From Bryobacterales bacterium (lineage in GTDB: Bacteria > Acidobacteriota > Terriglobia > Bryobacterales > Bryobacteraceae): a stretch of DNA of 5,287 nucleotides. The notes under the pieces are model-generated. The model did no database searches. It was not told the DNA's origin and saw nothing but the letters and a program-made list of their open reading frames with translations. The position numbers were made by a program, and so were the translations under genes. The DNA lies in the NCBI GenBank assembly GCA_003139735.1, contig PLGA01000471.1, forward strand, positions 1-5,287, in the 5' to 3' direction. Positions 1-5,287 of this stretch are shown here, piece after piece (positions within the stretch are counted from its first letter, which is position 1; the number at the start of each line of letters is the position of its first letter).

Positions 1-71
1 CCGAGAACGTCTTTCATCTTGCCGTCGCCATCGGCGGTTCCGTTGCCGAACAAGTAGACTAACTTCTTCAT
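1..71 (-). CDS. ppdK: Pyruvate, phosphate dikinase, N-terminal 23 codons (partial)
   Basis: The reading frame begins with ATG at 71 and runs off the window start. The visible peptide begins MKKLVYLFGNGTADGDGKMK and continues DVL. This matches the conserved N-terminus of pyruvate, phosphate dikinase, where 'MKK.VY.FG.G.A.G...MKDLLGGKGANLAEM' is typical and opens the nucleotide-binding domain. The enzyme is cytosolic and interconverts pyruvate, ATP and phosphate with phosphoenolpyruvate, AMP and pyrophosphate. The start is well supported: an AGGAG motif lies 6 nt upstream and the glyS stop lies just before it. The gene is probably co-transcribed with glyS, since only 16 nt separate them and no terminator is visible. 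The catalytic histidine and PEP-binding domains lie outside the window. The assignment rests on about 23 residues, but these are distinctive. Confidence 0.85.
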   Translation of the reverse strand, partial: MKKLVYLFGNGTADGDGKMKDVL

Positions 72-90
72 GCTTTGCTCCTAGCTCCTA
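72..90 (-). promoter_or_regulatory. ppdK ribosome binding site in a tandem TAGGAGC repeat overlapping the glyS stop
   Basis: Read on the minus strand, the junction is TAGGAGC-TAGGAGC-AAAGC-ATG. The first TAG is the glyS stop codon (90-88). The second copy supplies AGGAG (82-78), 6 nt before the ppdK ATG. The first copy would be too far away for ideal spacing. The arrangement favours translational coupling, because ribosomes terminating on glyS would release directly over the ppdK Shine-Dalgarno sequence. The repeat and spacing are seen directly; coupling is inferred. Confidence 0.75.
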
Positions 91-2022
91 TGAATTTGTA
101 ACGATTTCAGAAAAATCCGCTATCGAGGAAAACTCCGCCAATAGCGTGTGTAGCAGCGTCAAACGGTTCTGCCGGACGCGGGCGTCCGGCGCGTTTACCA
201 GCACCTTGTCGAAGAACAGGTCCACCTTGGGCCGCAGCCTCGCAATTGCGTTTTCGATGGGCTGGCCGGCAATCCGCCGGCATTCCTCGAACAGGTCCTT
301 CTCGGGTCCCGGTTCGAGCAGGGATTCGTCGATGGCCTGCGCCCCTCCCACAAAACCCGCCTGGCCCAGGATGTTCTTGATGCGCTTGAAACTGGCGGCC
401 AGCGGCTCGAAATCGGCCGAAGCGCGCAGGTTCTGGATCCGCTCCAGGCGGCCTTCCAGATCGAGAAGGCGGCTCCAGCCGGCTGCCATCGCGGCGTTGA
501 CTTCGTCGTACTTGAAGCCGCGAATGTCCTTGAAGTAATACCGCGTGCGGTCTTGAAGAAAATCGCCCAGCGCCTTTTCGCCCAGGTACGGCAATAAATC
601 GATTTCCATTCTGCCTTCGACGACGATCTTCACCACGCCCTGCGCCGCGCGCCTCAGGGCGAAGGGGTCGCGCGATCCGGTGGGAATCAGCCCCACGCCG
701 AAACAGCCCCTTAGCGTGTCGAGCTTATCGGCCAGCGCCACAATCTGGCCCGTTCGTCCGCGCGGGATGGCATCCTCCATGCTCTCGGGCTTGTAATGGT
801 CGTAGATGGCCTGCCAGACGGGTTCGGGCTCACCCTGCGCGCGCGCGTAGAGGCCGCCCACCACGCCTTGCAATTCGGTAAACTCCTTGACCAGCTCGGT
901 GGTCAGGTCGCACTTCAGAAGCTCCGCGGCGCGGCGGGCGTGCGCGTCGCCGCCGAGTTGCTTCACCAGTTCCACCATCCGTTCGGTCTTCTGCAAATAC
1001 GAGCCAAGCTTGGCTTGAAACGTGACGTGCGCCAGATCCGGCAGCCGCTCCGCCAGCTTCTTCTTCTGGTCGGTCTCCCAGAAAAAGCGCGCGTCGTTGA
1101 AGCGCGCCCGCAGCACCCGCTCGTTGCCCCGCCGGACAATGCCCTCCGCATCCGCGTCGATGTTCATCACCGCCACGAATTGCGGCGCAAGCTTGCCCTG
1201 GGCATCCTCCACGGAGAAGTACTTCTGGTGATGCCGCATCACCGTGATCAGCACTTCCTCAGGTAATTCCAGAAACCGGGGGTCGAAGCTTCCCGTCACC
1301 GGCGTGGGGTACTCGGTGAGGTAGACCAGAGTTTCGAGCAGCGCCGGGTCGGGCTTCACGCGGATCCCCGCCAGCGCGCTCGAAATCTTGTTGCGCCGTT
1401 CCTCCGCCGAAAGAATCACGTAACTCTCGCGCAGCCGCTGTGCGTAATCGGCGGCGGTGACGGCAATCTCACGCGCGCCCAGGCGGCGGTGGCCGGAGGT
1501 GAAGTTGCCCGCGCGCACGCCGGCGATCTCGAACGGTACGGTCTCCTCGCCCAGCAGCGCCACAATCCAGCGGATGGGCCGTATGAAGCGCGGGCCGGTC
1601 TTGCCGGTCCAGTACATGGTCTTCGGGAAGTAAATTCCCAGGATGGCCGCGGGCAGAGCCCCCGCCAGGATGTCTATGGTTCGGCGCCCGTTCACCTTCT
1701 TGACCAACGCGTAGTATTCGCCCTTGGGGGTGGTCTCGGTCGAGAGCCGTTCGACGCTCACGCCCTGTTTGCGCGCGAAGCCGGCCACGGCCTGCGGCGG
1801 CGCCGATTTCGCCGGGCCCAGCACGCGCTCTTCGGAATCCGGCTGGCGCTCCGGCAACCCTTCGGCCCGCAATACCAGGCGCCGCGGCGTGGCGTCCAGG
1901 GCCACCGATTCATGCGGGATTTCGAGCTTCTCAAACAGCAGGCGCAAGCTCTCCAGCGCGCTCGGAATCATCCAATCGGGGATTTCTTCCGTACCGATTT
2001 CGAGCAAGAGTGGAAGGGTCAT
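88..2022 (-). CDS. glyS: Glycyl-tRNA synthetase beta subunit
   Basis: This is the beta subunit of the heterotetrameric (alpha2beta2) bacterial glycyl-tRNA synthetase. It provides tRNA recognition, while the alpha subunit carries the aminoacylation site. The product is 644 residues, near the usual length (about 690 in E. coli). Family motifs in order are LLEIGTEEIP (6-15), FIRPIRWIVALLG (146-158), HHQKYF (264-269), GNERVLRARFNDARFFWETD (299-318), CDLTTELVKEF.ELQGVVGGLYA (371-393), LADKLDTLRG (430-439), GLIPTGSRDPFALRRAAQGV (444-463), and a C-terminal DALR-type anticodon-binding region ending near RLTLLHTLLAEFSSIADFSEI (620-640). I chose the ATG at 2022 because the conserved start MTLPLLLEIGTEEIP begins there and GAGG lies 7 nt upstream. 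The frame stays open for 35 more codons back to a GTG at 2127, but that stretch is a palindromic repeat with no synthetase homology. It follows glyQ and precedes ppdK in one apparent operon. Confidence 0.97.
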   Translation of the reverse strand: MTLPLLLEIGTEEIPDWMIPSALESLRLLFEKLEIPHESVALDATPRRLVLRAEGLPERQPDSEERVLGPAKSAPPQAVAGFARKQGVSVERLSTETTPKGEYYALVKKVNGRRTIDILAGALPAAILGIYFPKTMYWTGKTGPRFIRPIRWIVALLGEETVPFEIAGVRAGNFTSGHRRLGAREIAVTAADYAQRLRESYVILSAEERRNKISSALAGIRVKPDPALLETLVYLTEYPTPVTGSFDPRFLELPEEVLITVMRHHQKYFSVEDAQGKLAPQFVAVMNIDADAEGIVRRGNERVLRARFNDARFFWETDQKKKLAERLPDLAHVTFQAKLGSYLQKTERMVELVKQLGGDAHARRAAELLKCDLTTELVKEFTELQGVVGGLYARAQGEPEPVWQAIYDHYKPESMEDAIPRGRTGQIVALADKLDTLRGCFGVGLIPTGSRDPFALRRAAQGVVKIVVEGRMEIDLLPYLGEKALGDFLQDRTRYYFKDIRGFKYDEVNAAMAAGWSRLLDLEGRLERIQNLRASADFEPLAASFKRIKNILGQAGFVGGAQAIDESLLEPGPEKDLFEECRRIAGQPIENAIARLRPKVDLFFDKVLVNAPDARVRQNRLTLLHTLLAEFSSIADFSEIVTNS

Positions 2023-2029
2023 TGTGGGG

Positions 2030-2034
2030 CCTCT
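2030..2034 (-). promoter_or_regulatory. glyS ribosome binding site
   Basis: On the minus strand AGAGG (2034-2030) precedes the glyS ATG (2022) with 7 nt between. It lies in the 17 nt between the palindromic element and the ATG, so it is not part of the repeat's own stems. It supports the internal ATG over the longer GTG-initiated frame. The nearby GCCCCAC (2030-2024) repeats the last bases of the element (2046-2040), so the element could partly compete for pairing here. Confidence 0.6.
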
Positions 2035-2039
2035 GGCAT

Positions 2040-2127
2040 GTGGGGCAGGTTGCCAACCTGCGCGGCGGTTGTCAACCGCCGCGCGGGCCGATTGCCAATC
2101 GGCCCGCAGGTTTCCAACCTGCCCCAC
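2040..2127. repeat. Nested palindromic element of four hairpins (REP/BIME-like) between glyQ and glyS
   Basis: The 88-bp element is four perfect short palindromes head to tail, each with a 3-nt loop. They are 2045-2051/2055-2061 (7 bp), 2062-2070/2074-2082 (9 bp, 10 with the flanking C-G), 2083-2093/2097-2107 (11 bp) and 2106-2112/2116-2122 (7 bp). On the minus strand the centres read GGTTGGAAACC, GATTGGCAATC, GGTTGACAACC and GGTTGGCAACC, giving a shared core RTTGRMAAY. The outermost 12 bases, GTGGGGCAGGTT (2040-2051) and AACCTGCCCCAC (2116-2127), are also perfectly complementary. The element could therefore fold either as four hairpins or as a cruciform closed by a 12-bp stem. It starts 4 nt after the glyQ stop and ends 17 nt before the glyS ATG. 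It encodes no protein domain, and its translation (VGNLRADWQSAR..., RRAGWQPAP) is low-information. I recall similar repeats scattered in Solibacter-type genomes, but could not check. Confidence 0.9.
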
Positions 2128-2131
2128 AAGC

Positions 2132-3016
2132 TCATACCACCGCCTCCTGCTGATCCGCCCACGCCTGCGCCACGCCCACCGCCAGTTTCCGCACCCGCTG
2201 GATCACGCCCACGCGCTCCGTCACGCTGATGGCGCCCCGCGAATCGAGCGTATTAAAGAGGTTGGAGCACTTGAGCACCTGGTCGTATGCCGCCAGCAGC
2301 GGGAAACGCCTTTTGTCCGCCGCTTTCGGATCGTACGCCTCAATCAGCCGGGCCGCTTCGCCCTCATGCAAGTCGAAGAGCTTCCAAAGCGTCGCGATGT
2401 CCGCCATTTCGAAGTTGTAGACCGAGTACTGCAACTCGTCCAGGTAGCGTACGTCGCCGTAGGAAAAGCCCTTGGTCCATTCGATGTCGTAGACGCTGTC
2501 CTTCACTTGGAGGAAAGCTGTGAGCCGCTCCAAGCCGTACGTCAGCTCGGCCGGAACCACATCCAGGTCGATGCCGCCGCACTGCTGGAAGTAGGTGAAC
2601 TGGGTGACCTCCAGGCCGTCCAGCATCACCTGCCAGCCGATGCCCCAGGCGCCCAGCGTGGGCGCTTCCCAGTTGTCCTCCTCGAACTTGATATCGTGCT
2701 TGCGCAGATCGATGCCGATAGCCTCCAGGCTTCCCAGGTACTGCTCGATAACATCGGCGGGCGAAGGCTTCAGAATCACTTGGAGCTGGGTGTGTTTGAA
2801 AAGCCGGTTGGGATTGTCGCCGTAACGGCCGTCGGCCGGGCGCCGGCTGGGCTGTACGTAGGCGACGCGGTAGGGCTTCGGTCCGAGTACGCGGAGGAAT
2901 GTTTCCGGACACATGGTGCCGGCCCCGACCTCCACGTCATAAGGCTCCTGAATTACGCAACCGCGATCCGCCCAATACTGCTTCAGCTTGAAAACAATGT
3001 CTTGAAATGATGGCAT
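2132..3016 (-). CDS. glyQ: Glycyl-tRNA synthetase alpha subunit
   Basis: This is the catalytic alpha subunit of the class II alpha2beta2 glycyl-tRNA synthetase, which activates glycine with ATP and charges tRNA-Gly together with GlyS in the cytosol. The 294 residues match the usual family length (303 in E. coli). Conserved blocks are [20 protein letters not shown] (4-23), [20 protein letters not shown] (31-50), [20 protein letters not shown] (52-71), [20 protein letters not shown] (111-130) followed by [18 protein letters not shown] (131-148), ELTYGLERL (157-165) and [20 protein letters not shown] (258-277). The start MPSFQDI is the family's normal N-terminus. No Shine-Dalgarno sequence is visible before it, and the recO stop lies only 7 nt upstream, so initiation may depend on coupling to recO translation. 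No frameshift or missing motif is seen. glyS follows after 109 nt. Confidence 0.98.
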   Translation of the reverse strand: MPSFQDIVFKLKQYWADRGCVIQEPYDVEVGAGTMCPETFLRVLGPKPYRVAYVQPSRRPADGRYGDNPNRLFKHTQLQVILKPSPADVIEQYLGSLEAIGIDLRKHDIKFEEDNWEAPTLGAWGIGWQVMLDGLEVTQFTYFQQCGGIDLDVVPAELTYGLERLTAFLQVKDSVYDIEWTKGFSYGDVRYLDELQYSVYNFEMADIATLWKLFDLHEGEAARLIEAYDPKAADKRRFPLLAAYDQVLKCSNLFNTLDSRGAISVTERVGVIQRVRKLAVGVAQAWADQQEAVV

Positions 3017-3023
3017 GGGTCGA

Positions 3024-3812
3024 TCAATAAGCCGCCAGCCCTTCCTCCATGAGGGCCGCGGTCGTCAGCCGGCGTTCCGCGTGCGATTCGATCTGCTGCA
3101 CCAGAAACCTCCGCAAGTCGGCCGCCTTCGCCTGGCTCCAATTCCCAGCCGCCAACTGCGCCACGGGTTTACGCAACATATCCCCCGCGATGGCTCTCGA
3201 TTCCGCGCTCAATTCCCAACTGCCGCCCGCCAGCAGCGACGGCCGGCAGTGGCCGCAAATCAGGCCCGCCCGTCCGCGGCTGAAAAACGCCCGTTCCGGA
3301 CCGTCTAAAACACTCCCGCAACCGAGACAGACATCCAACTCCGGCAGCCATCCGGAAAGCTTCACCGCCCAGAGCGAAAAATACGCCACGGCGCGCCACA
3401 CTCTGCCCGCGTCCCCCTCCCCGCCCGCCGGCCGAAGAGACTCCAGCACGGCCACCAGGAGGCGGAAGAACTTCTCGTTCGGCTCCGCGGCAGGCAGCAA
3501 CTGCTCGCTGACCTCCGCGAAGTAATCGAGCGCGACGCCCGCCCAGTAATCGGAAACCAAGCCGAATTGGGAATGGATCAATTCGCAGGAATCCAGGTTC
3601 ACCAGCTCACGCGTTTCACGCTGGAAGTACGCCATCCGCACGTGCGATAACCGCTCCAGACCCGCGCCGAAAGAACTCTTCGACCGCCGCGCCCGCTTGG
3701 CCACGCCCCGTAGCATCCCCTGGTCCCGCGTGAGAAAGCTGACCACAAGGTCGGCCTCCTTTAGCGGGTAGGTACGCAGGACTAACGCTTCGCTGACACA
3801 CGCTGGCGCCAC
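3024..3812 (-). CDS. recO: DNA repair protein RecO
   Basis: RecO is a recombination mediator of the RecFOR pathway. It binds single-stranded DNA and SSB and helps load RecA at gaps. The 262-residue product has the N-terminal OB-fold signature [20 protein letters not shown] (7-26) followed by [14 protein letters not shown] (36-49). The helical C-terminal domain carries a four-cysteine zinc site, CLGC (C162, C165) and CGHC (C186, C189). Length and order match the family. The start is GTG at 3812; an in-frame TGA lies three codons upstream (3824-3822), so a much longer N-terminus is excluded. No good Shine-Dalgarno precedes it. An 8-bp palindrome CCACGTGG (3809-3816) spans the start codon. It is the first visible gene of the recO-glyQ-glyS-ppdK set. 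I could not identify a convincing promoter for it in the 210-bp divergent region. Confidence 0.95.
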   Translation of the reverse strand: MAPACVSEALVLRTYPLKEADLVVSFLTRDQGMLRGVAKRARRSKSSFGAGLERLSHVRMAYFQRETRELVNLDSCELIHSQFGLVSDYWAGVALDYFAEVSEQLLPAAEPNEKFFRLLVAVLESLRPAGGEGDAGRVWRAVAYFSLWAVKLSGWLPELDVCLGCGSVLDGPERAFFSRGRAGLICGHCRPSLLAGGSWELSAESRAIAGDMLRKPVAQLAAGNWSQAKAADLRRFLVQQIESHAERRLTTAALMEEGLAAY

Positions 3813-3935
3813 GTGGAACGTTCAGAGTAACACAGATGAAAACCCGGATCGCTGCGCGGGCGCCGCTCCCAGTCCCGTTCCCGCCGCTCCGGCCCAAGAA
3901 ACAAGATAAACGGCTCGAATTGGATTGATTTGGTG

Positions 3936-3941
3936 TATAAT
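3936..3941 (+). promoter_or_regulatory. Candidate sigma-70 -10 box for the exported-protein gene
   Basis: A perfect TATAAT lies 81 nt before the GTG start of the plus-strand gene, in an AT-richer pocket (3900-3941) of an otherwise GC-rich region. The -35 position has no strong match: at 16-17 bp spacing the sequence is about GCTCGAA. The better TTGGAT (3920-3925) is only 10 bp away and therefore too close. The direction is supported by the gene that follows. Activation by a factor, or a promoter tolerant of a weak -35, is possible. The box is seen directly; promoter function is inferred. Confidence 0.5.
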
Positions 3942-3950
3942 CGGCGGTAA

Positions 3951-4008
3951 CCAGGAAGCCACGGGGATCCTGGATCGAAACGTTCGGGAGTCCTACGTGG
4001 GACTTCCG
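3951..4008 (+). promoter_or_regulatory. Structured 5' leader with two predicted hairpins
   Basis: Downstream of the TATAAT box the leader can form two hairpins. CCAGGA (3951-3956) pairs with TCCTGG (3968-3973) around an 11-nt loop. CGGGAGTCC (3985-3993) pairs with GGACTTCCG (4000-4008) in a 9-bp stem with one G-U pair and a TACGTG loop. The second stem ends at the G-run that forms the ribosome binding site, so folding could influence initiation. At the DNA level the centre GTCCTACGTGGGAC (3990-4003) is a near-perfect inverted repeat and could equally be a protein-binding site. No known riboswitch was recognised. Confidence 0.4.
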
Positions 4009-4014
4009 GGGGAG
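4008..4014 (+). promoter_or_regulatory. Ribosome binding site of the exported-protein gene
   Basis: GGGGGAG lies 8 nt before the GTG at 4023. It decides the start: the nearby GTG at 4018 is in another frame, and the GTG at 4023 leads directly into a good signal peptide. The first G (4008) is also the last base of the upstream hairpin stem. Confidence 0.65.
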
Positions 4015-4022
4015 TTTGTGTT

Positions 4023-4451
4023 GTGCGGCATCTGCTCGCGGCCTTCGTTTTGTGTCTGGCGCTGGCGGGCCTTTTAAACGCCCAGCAGCCCGTTCCCGGC
4101 CGCCTCCCGCCGGGCGCCAAACTCTACATTGCGCCCATGGAATGGAATCTCGACCGCTTCGTCGCCGCCGAGATTAGCAGTCGGGGGTTGCCCGTTCAGA
4201 TGGTTGCGGATCCGCAGCAAGCCGATTTTGTGATGACCAGCCTCTACCAGAACCTGGGTTCACGCATGATGTCCGGGGGCCACTACATTCACGTCAGGAT
4301 TGTCCCTGCCGATGGCGGCGAGCCGGTGTGGCGGGCCCAAGTGCGCGACTTTCCGCTGGTCTTTGCCCAGCTTCGGCCGCATGGCCGCGTCATGGCGGCC
4401 AGGGCAATCGTAAAGAGGTTGGGCAACAACCTCTCCGGGGCCCGCCGGTAA
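4023..4451 (+). CDS. Small exported protein of unknown function
   Basis: The product has 142 residues. It opens with a Sec signal peptide: a short basic start (MRH), a hydrophobic core LLAAFVLCLALAGLL (4-18) and a likely signal peptidase I site after LNA (A20, before QQ). No lipobox cysteine sits at the cleavage site, so the mature protein of about 122 residues is probably periplasmic or secreted. After a Pro/Gly-rich linker come KLYIAPMEWNLDRFVAAEIS (33-52), then LPVQMVADPQQADFVMTSLY (56-75), a strand-like YIHVRIVPADGGEPVWRAQV (88-107) and a basic helix AARAIVKRLGNNL (125-137). The pattern 'strand, helix covering AAEI, strand, ..P..ADFV' recalls small exported proteins common in Acidobacteria and the N-terminal fold of TolB/CsgG-type envelope proteins. 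That is a weak structural resemblance, not a function. The gene stands alone, with its own putative promoter, divergent from recO and convergent with the glycosidase gene. Confidence 0.8.
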   Translation: MRHLLAAFVLCLALAGLLNAQQPVPGRLPPGAKLYIAPMEWNLDRFVAAEISSRGLPVQMVADPQQADFVMTSLYQNLGSRMMSGGHYIHVRIVPADGGEPVWRAQVRDFPLVFAQLRPHGRVMAARAIVKRLGNNLSGARR

Positions 4452-4507
4452 GCCAAGCCCGAGCGCCCGAAAATGTGGAAACACCGCGCGCCCGGCGGCT
4501 CCGATCC

Positions 4508-5287
4508 TTATTGAATCCTGATCAGCCGCACCGGCCCCAGCAGCCCGGAGGGCAATAACGGCGAATCCGCCCGGTAGAACTGCTGCGCGGTATACGTATA
4601 CTTCTTCGTGACGTTGGGCTGCAGGTCGCCGATCAGCCGGTCCACCCACAGGTTGGTCACCTTGACCACCAGCGCGTTGGCCCCCGGTTTCATGGCGCCG
4701 GTCACATCTACCCGGAACGGCGGTTCCCAGACGATGCCCAGAGCCGCGCCGTTGACGGACACCTGAGCCAGGTTCTTCACATCGCCCAGATCGAGCCACA
4801 GCCGCGCTCCCGTCTTGAACCAGGCGGCCGGCGCCTGCACGGTCTTGGTATAGGTTCCCGTGCCGGAGAAGTACTTCACTCCTTCATCGGCGTTGTCGCT
4901 CCACGAGCTCAGCTTGGCGAGCGTGATTTTCGCCGGCGCCCCGCGGTCCGGCTGGAAGCCGACGTTCCACGCGCCTTCCACGGTGGCGACTTCCGTTTCG
5001 CTCCGCTTGCGCAAGGTGCGCGATGGCGTGGCGGCCGCCTTGCGGAACACCACGAACACGGCTCCCCAGGCATCCAGATCGAGCGGTACCGTGGTGCGTC
5101 CGTCCGCGATCCGATAAGATGCCGGCTCTATCTTGCCCGTATCCGCGTGCCACAGTTCCGCAGCCTTCCCTTGCACGCGGAACGTCGCCTCCACGCTCTC
5201 CTCGCGGTTGTTGCGGTTGTCCACCCAGTACACTTCGCCCGTCGGCAGCTTGCGATGCACGAACAACAGGTTCGTATCGTTGTGCGG
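4508..5287 (-). CDS. C-terminal part of a glycoside hydrolase, probably GH106-like alpha-L-rhamnosidase (partial)
   Basis: The frame is open to the window edge: codons upstream of the TTG at 5266 read PHNDTNL, so the gene begins outside and 259 C-terminal residues are visible. The first part, FVHRKLPTGEVYWVDNRNNR (9-28) then AELWHADTGKI (43-53), is the beta-sandwich typical of large rhamnosidase-type hydrolases. The second part is a galactose-binding-like (glycoside hydrolase family 2 sugar-binding) domain: SSWSDNADEGVKYFSGTGTY (127-146), LWLDLGDVKNLAQVSVNGAA (163-182), LGIVWEPPFRVDVTGAMKPG (183-202), VTNLWVDRLIGD (210-221) and a terminal LLPSGLLGPVRLI (244-256). In this family such domains flank the catalytic barrel and help position carbohydrate. 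The catalytic residues are not in the window, so substrate is uncertain; plant or microbial rhamnose-containing glycans would fit GH106. It is probably exported, but the N-terminus is not visible. The frame ends in TAA, 56 nt from the converging gene. Confidence 0.82.
   Translation of the reverse strand, partial: PHNDTNLLFVHRKLPTGEVYWVDNRNNREESVEATFRVQGKAAELWHADTGKIEPASYRIADGRTTVPLDLDAWGAVFVVFRKAAATPSRTLRKRSETEVATVEGAWNVGFQPDRGAPAKITLAKLSSWSDNADEGVKYFSGTGTYTKTVQAPAAWFKTGARLWLDLGDVKNLAQVSVNGAALGIVWEPPFRVDVTGAMKPGANALVVKVTNLWVDRLIGDLQPNVTKKYTYTAQQFYRADSPLLPSGLLGPVRLIRIQ

Noticed and set aside
2040..2127. CRISPR array, insertion sequence or intrinsic terminator as explanation of the palindromes
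   Set aside because: There are no equal-length spacers between identical repeats, no transposase and no T-run after the stems. The downstream genes are in the same apparent operon.
1489..2229. A 246-codon plus-strand frame crossing the palindromic element
   Set aside because: It is antisense to glyS, with a compositionally biased product ending in a proline-rich tail that comes from glyQ antisense sequence. It has no family resemblance.
1724..3010. A 428-codon open frame on the plus strand, antisense to glyQ and the start of glyS
   Set aside because: It lies wholly opposite two strongly conserved genes and its product is Arg/Ser/Pro-rich with no recognisable domain. Long antisense frames are expected in GC-rich coding DNA.
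3616..4120. Two overlapping minus-strand frames (3616-3897 and 3782-4120) upstream of recO
   Set aside because: They are out of frame with recO or opposite the exported-protein gene. Their products are low-complexity and Arg/Gly/Pro-rich, and no ribosome binding site supports them.
4452..4507. A bidirectional terminator between the convergent genes
   Set aside because: Only short or long-range pairings are found (for example CCGCCGG 4442-4448 with CCGGCGG 4491-4497) and no T-run follows on either strand. This is too weak to annotate.
4260..4799. A 179-codon minus-strand frame spanning the end of the exported-protein gene and the glycosidase end
   Set aside because: It is a shadow in another frame of the glycosidase gene and antisense to the exported-protein gene. 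Its Arg/Gly/Ala-rich product has no recognisable motif.

Overview
The window is GC-rich chromosomal DNA that is almost fully coding. Gene content and sequence style suggest an Acidobacteriota genome of the Solibacter/Bryobacter type. Three things point there, all inference from memory: the multi-hairpin GGTTGGCAACC-type repeat between two genes, a small exported protein of a kind common in that phylum, and a GH106-like glycosidase. No database search was possible.

Layout. Positions 1-3812 hold one minus-strand gene set in the order recO, glyQ, glyS, ppdK (the last one cut off by the window start). recO encodes a recombination mediator. glyQ and glyS encode the alpha and beta subunits of the bacterial two-subunit glycyl-tRNA synthetase. 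ppdK encodes pyruvate, phosphate dikinase, of which only the first 23 codons are visible. recO and glyQ are 7 nt apart. glyS and ppdK are 16 nt apart, and the ppdK ribosome binding site follows directly on the glyS stop codon. The only larger gap is the 109 nt between glyQ and glyS, and an 88-bp palindromic element of four stacked hairpins fills most of it.

Positions 3813-4022 are a divergent intergenic region. It carries a perfect TATAAT box and a structured leader for a plus-strand gene (4023-4451) encoding a 142-residue protein with a signal peptide and no assigned function. Converging on it from the right, separated by 56 nt, is the 3' end of a minus-strand gene (4508 to the window edge). 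It encodes the C-terminal beta-sandwich region of a large glycoside hydrolase, probably a GH106-like alpha-L-rhamnosidase.

The recO-glyQ-glyS-ppdK block is housekeeping and resembles a gene order known from other phyla. I see no clear new defence, mobile or biosynthetic system. The observation most worth following up is the nested palindromic element inside the glyQ-glyS operon. It is open in frame with glyS and could affect the expression ratio of two subunits that assemble one to one.
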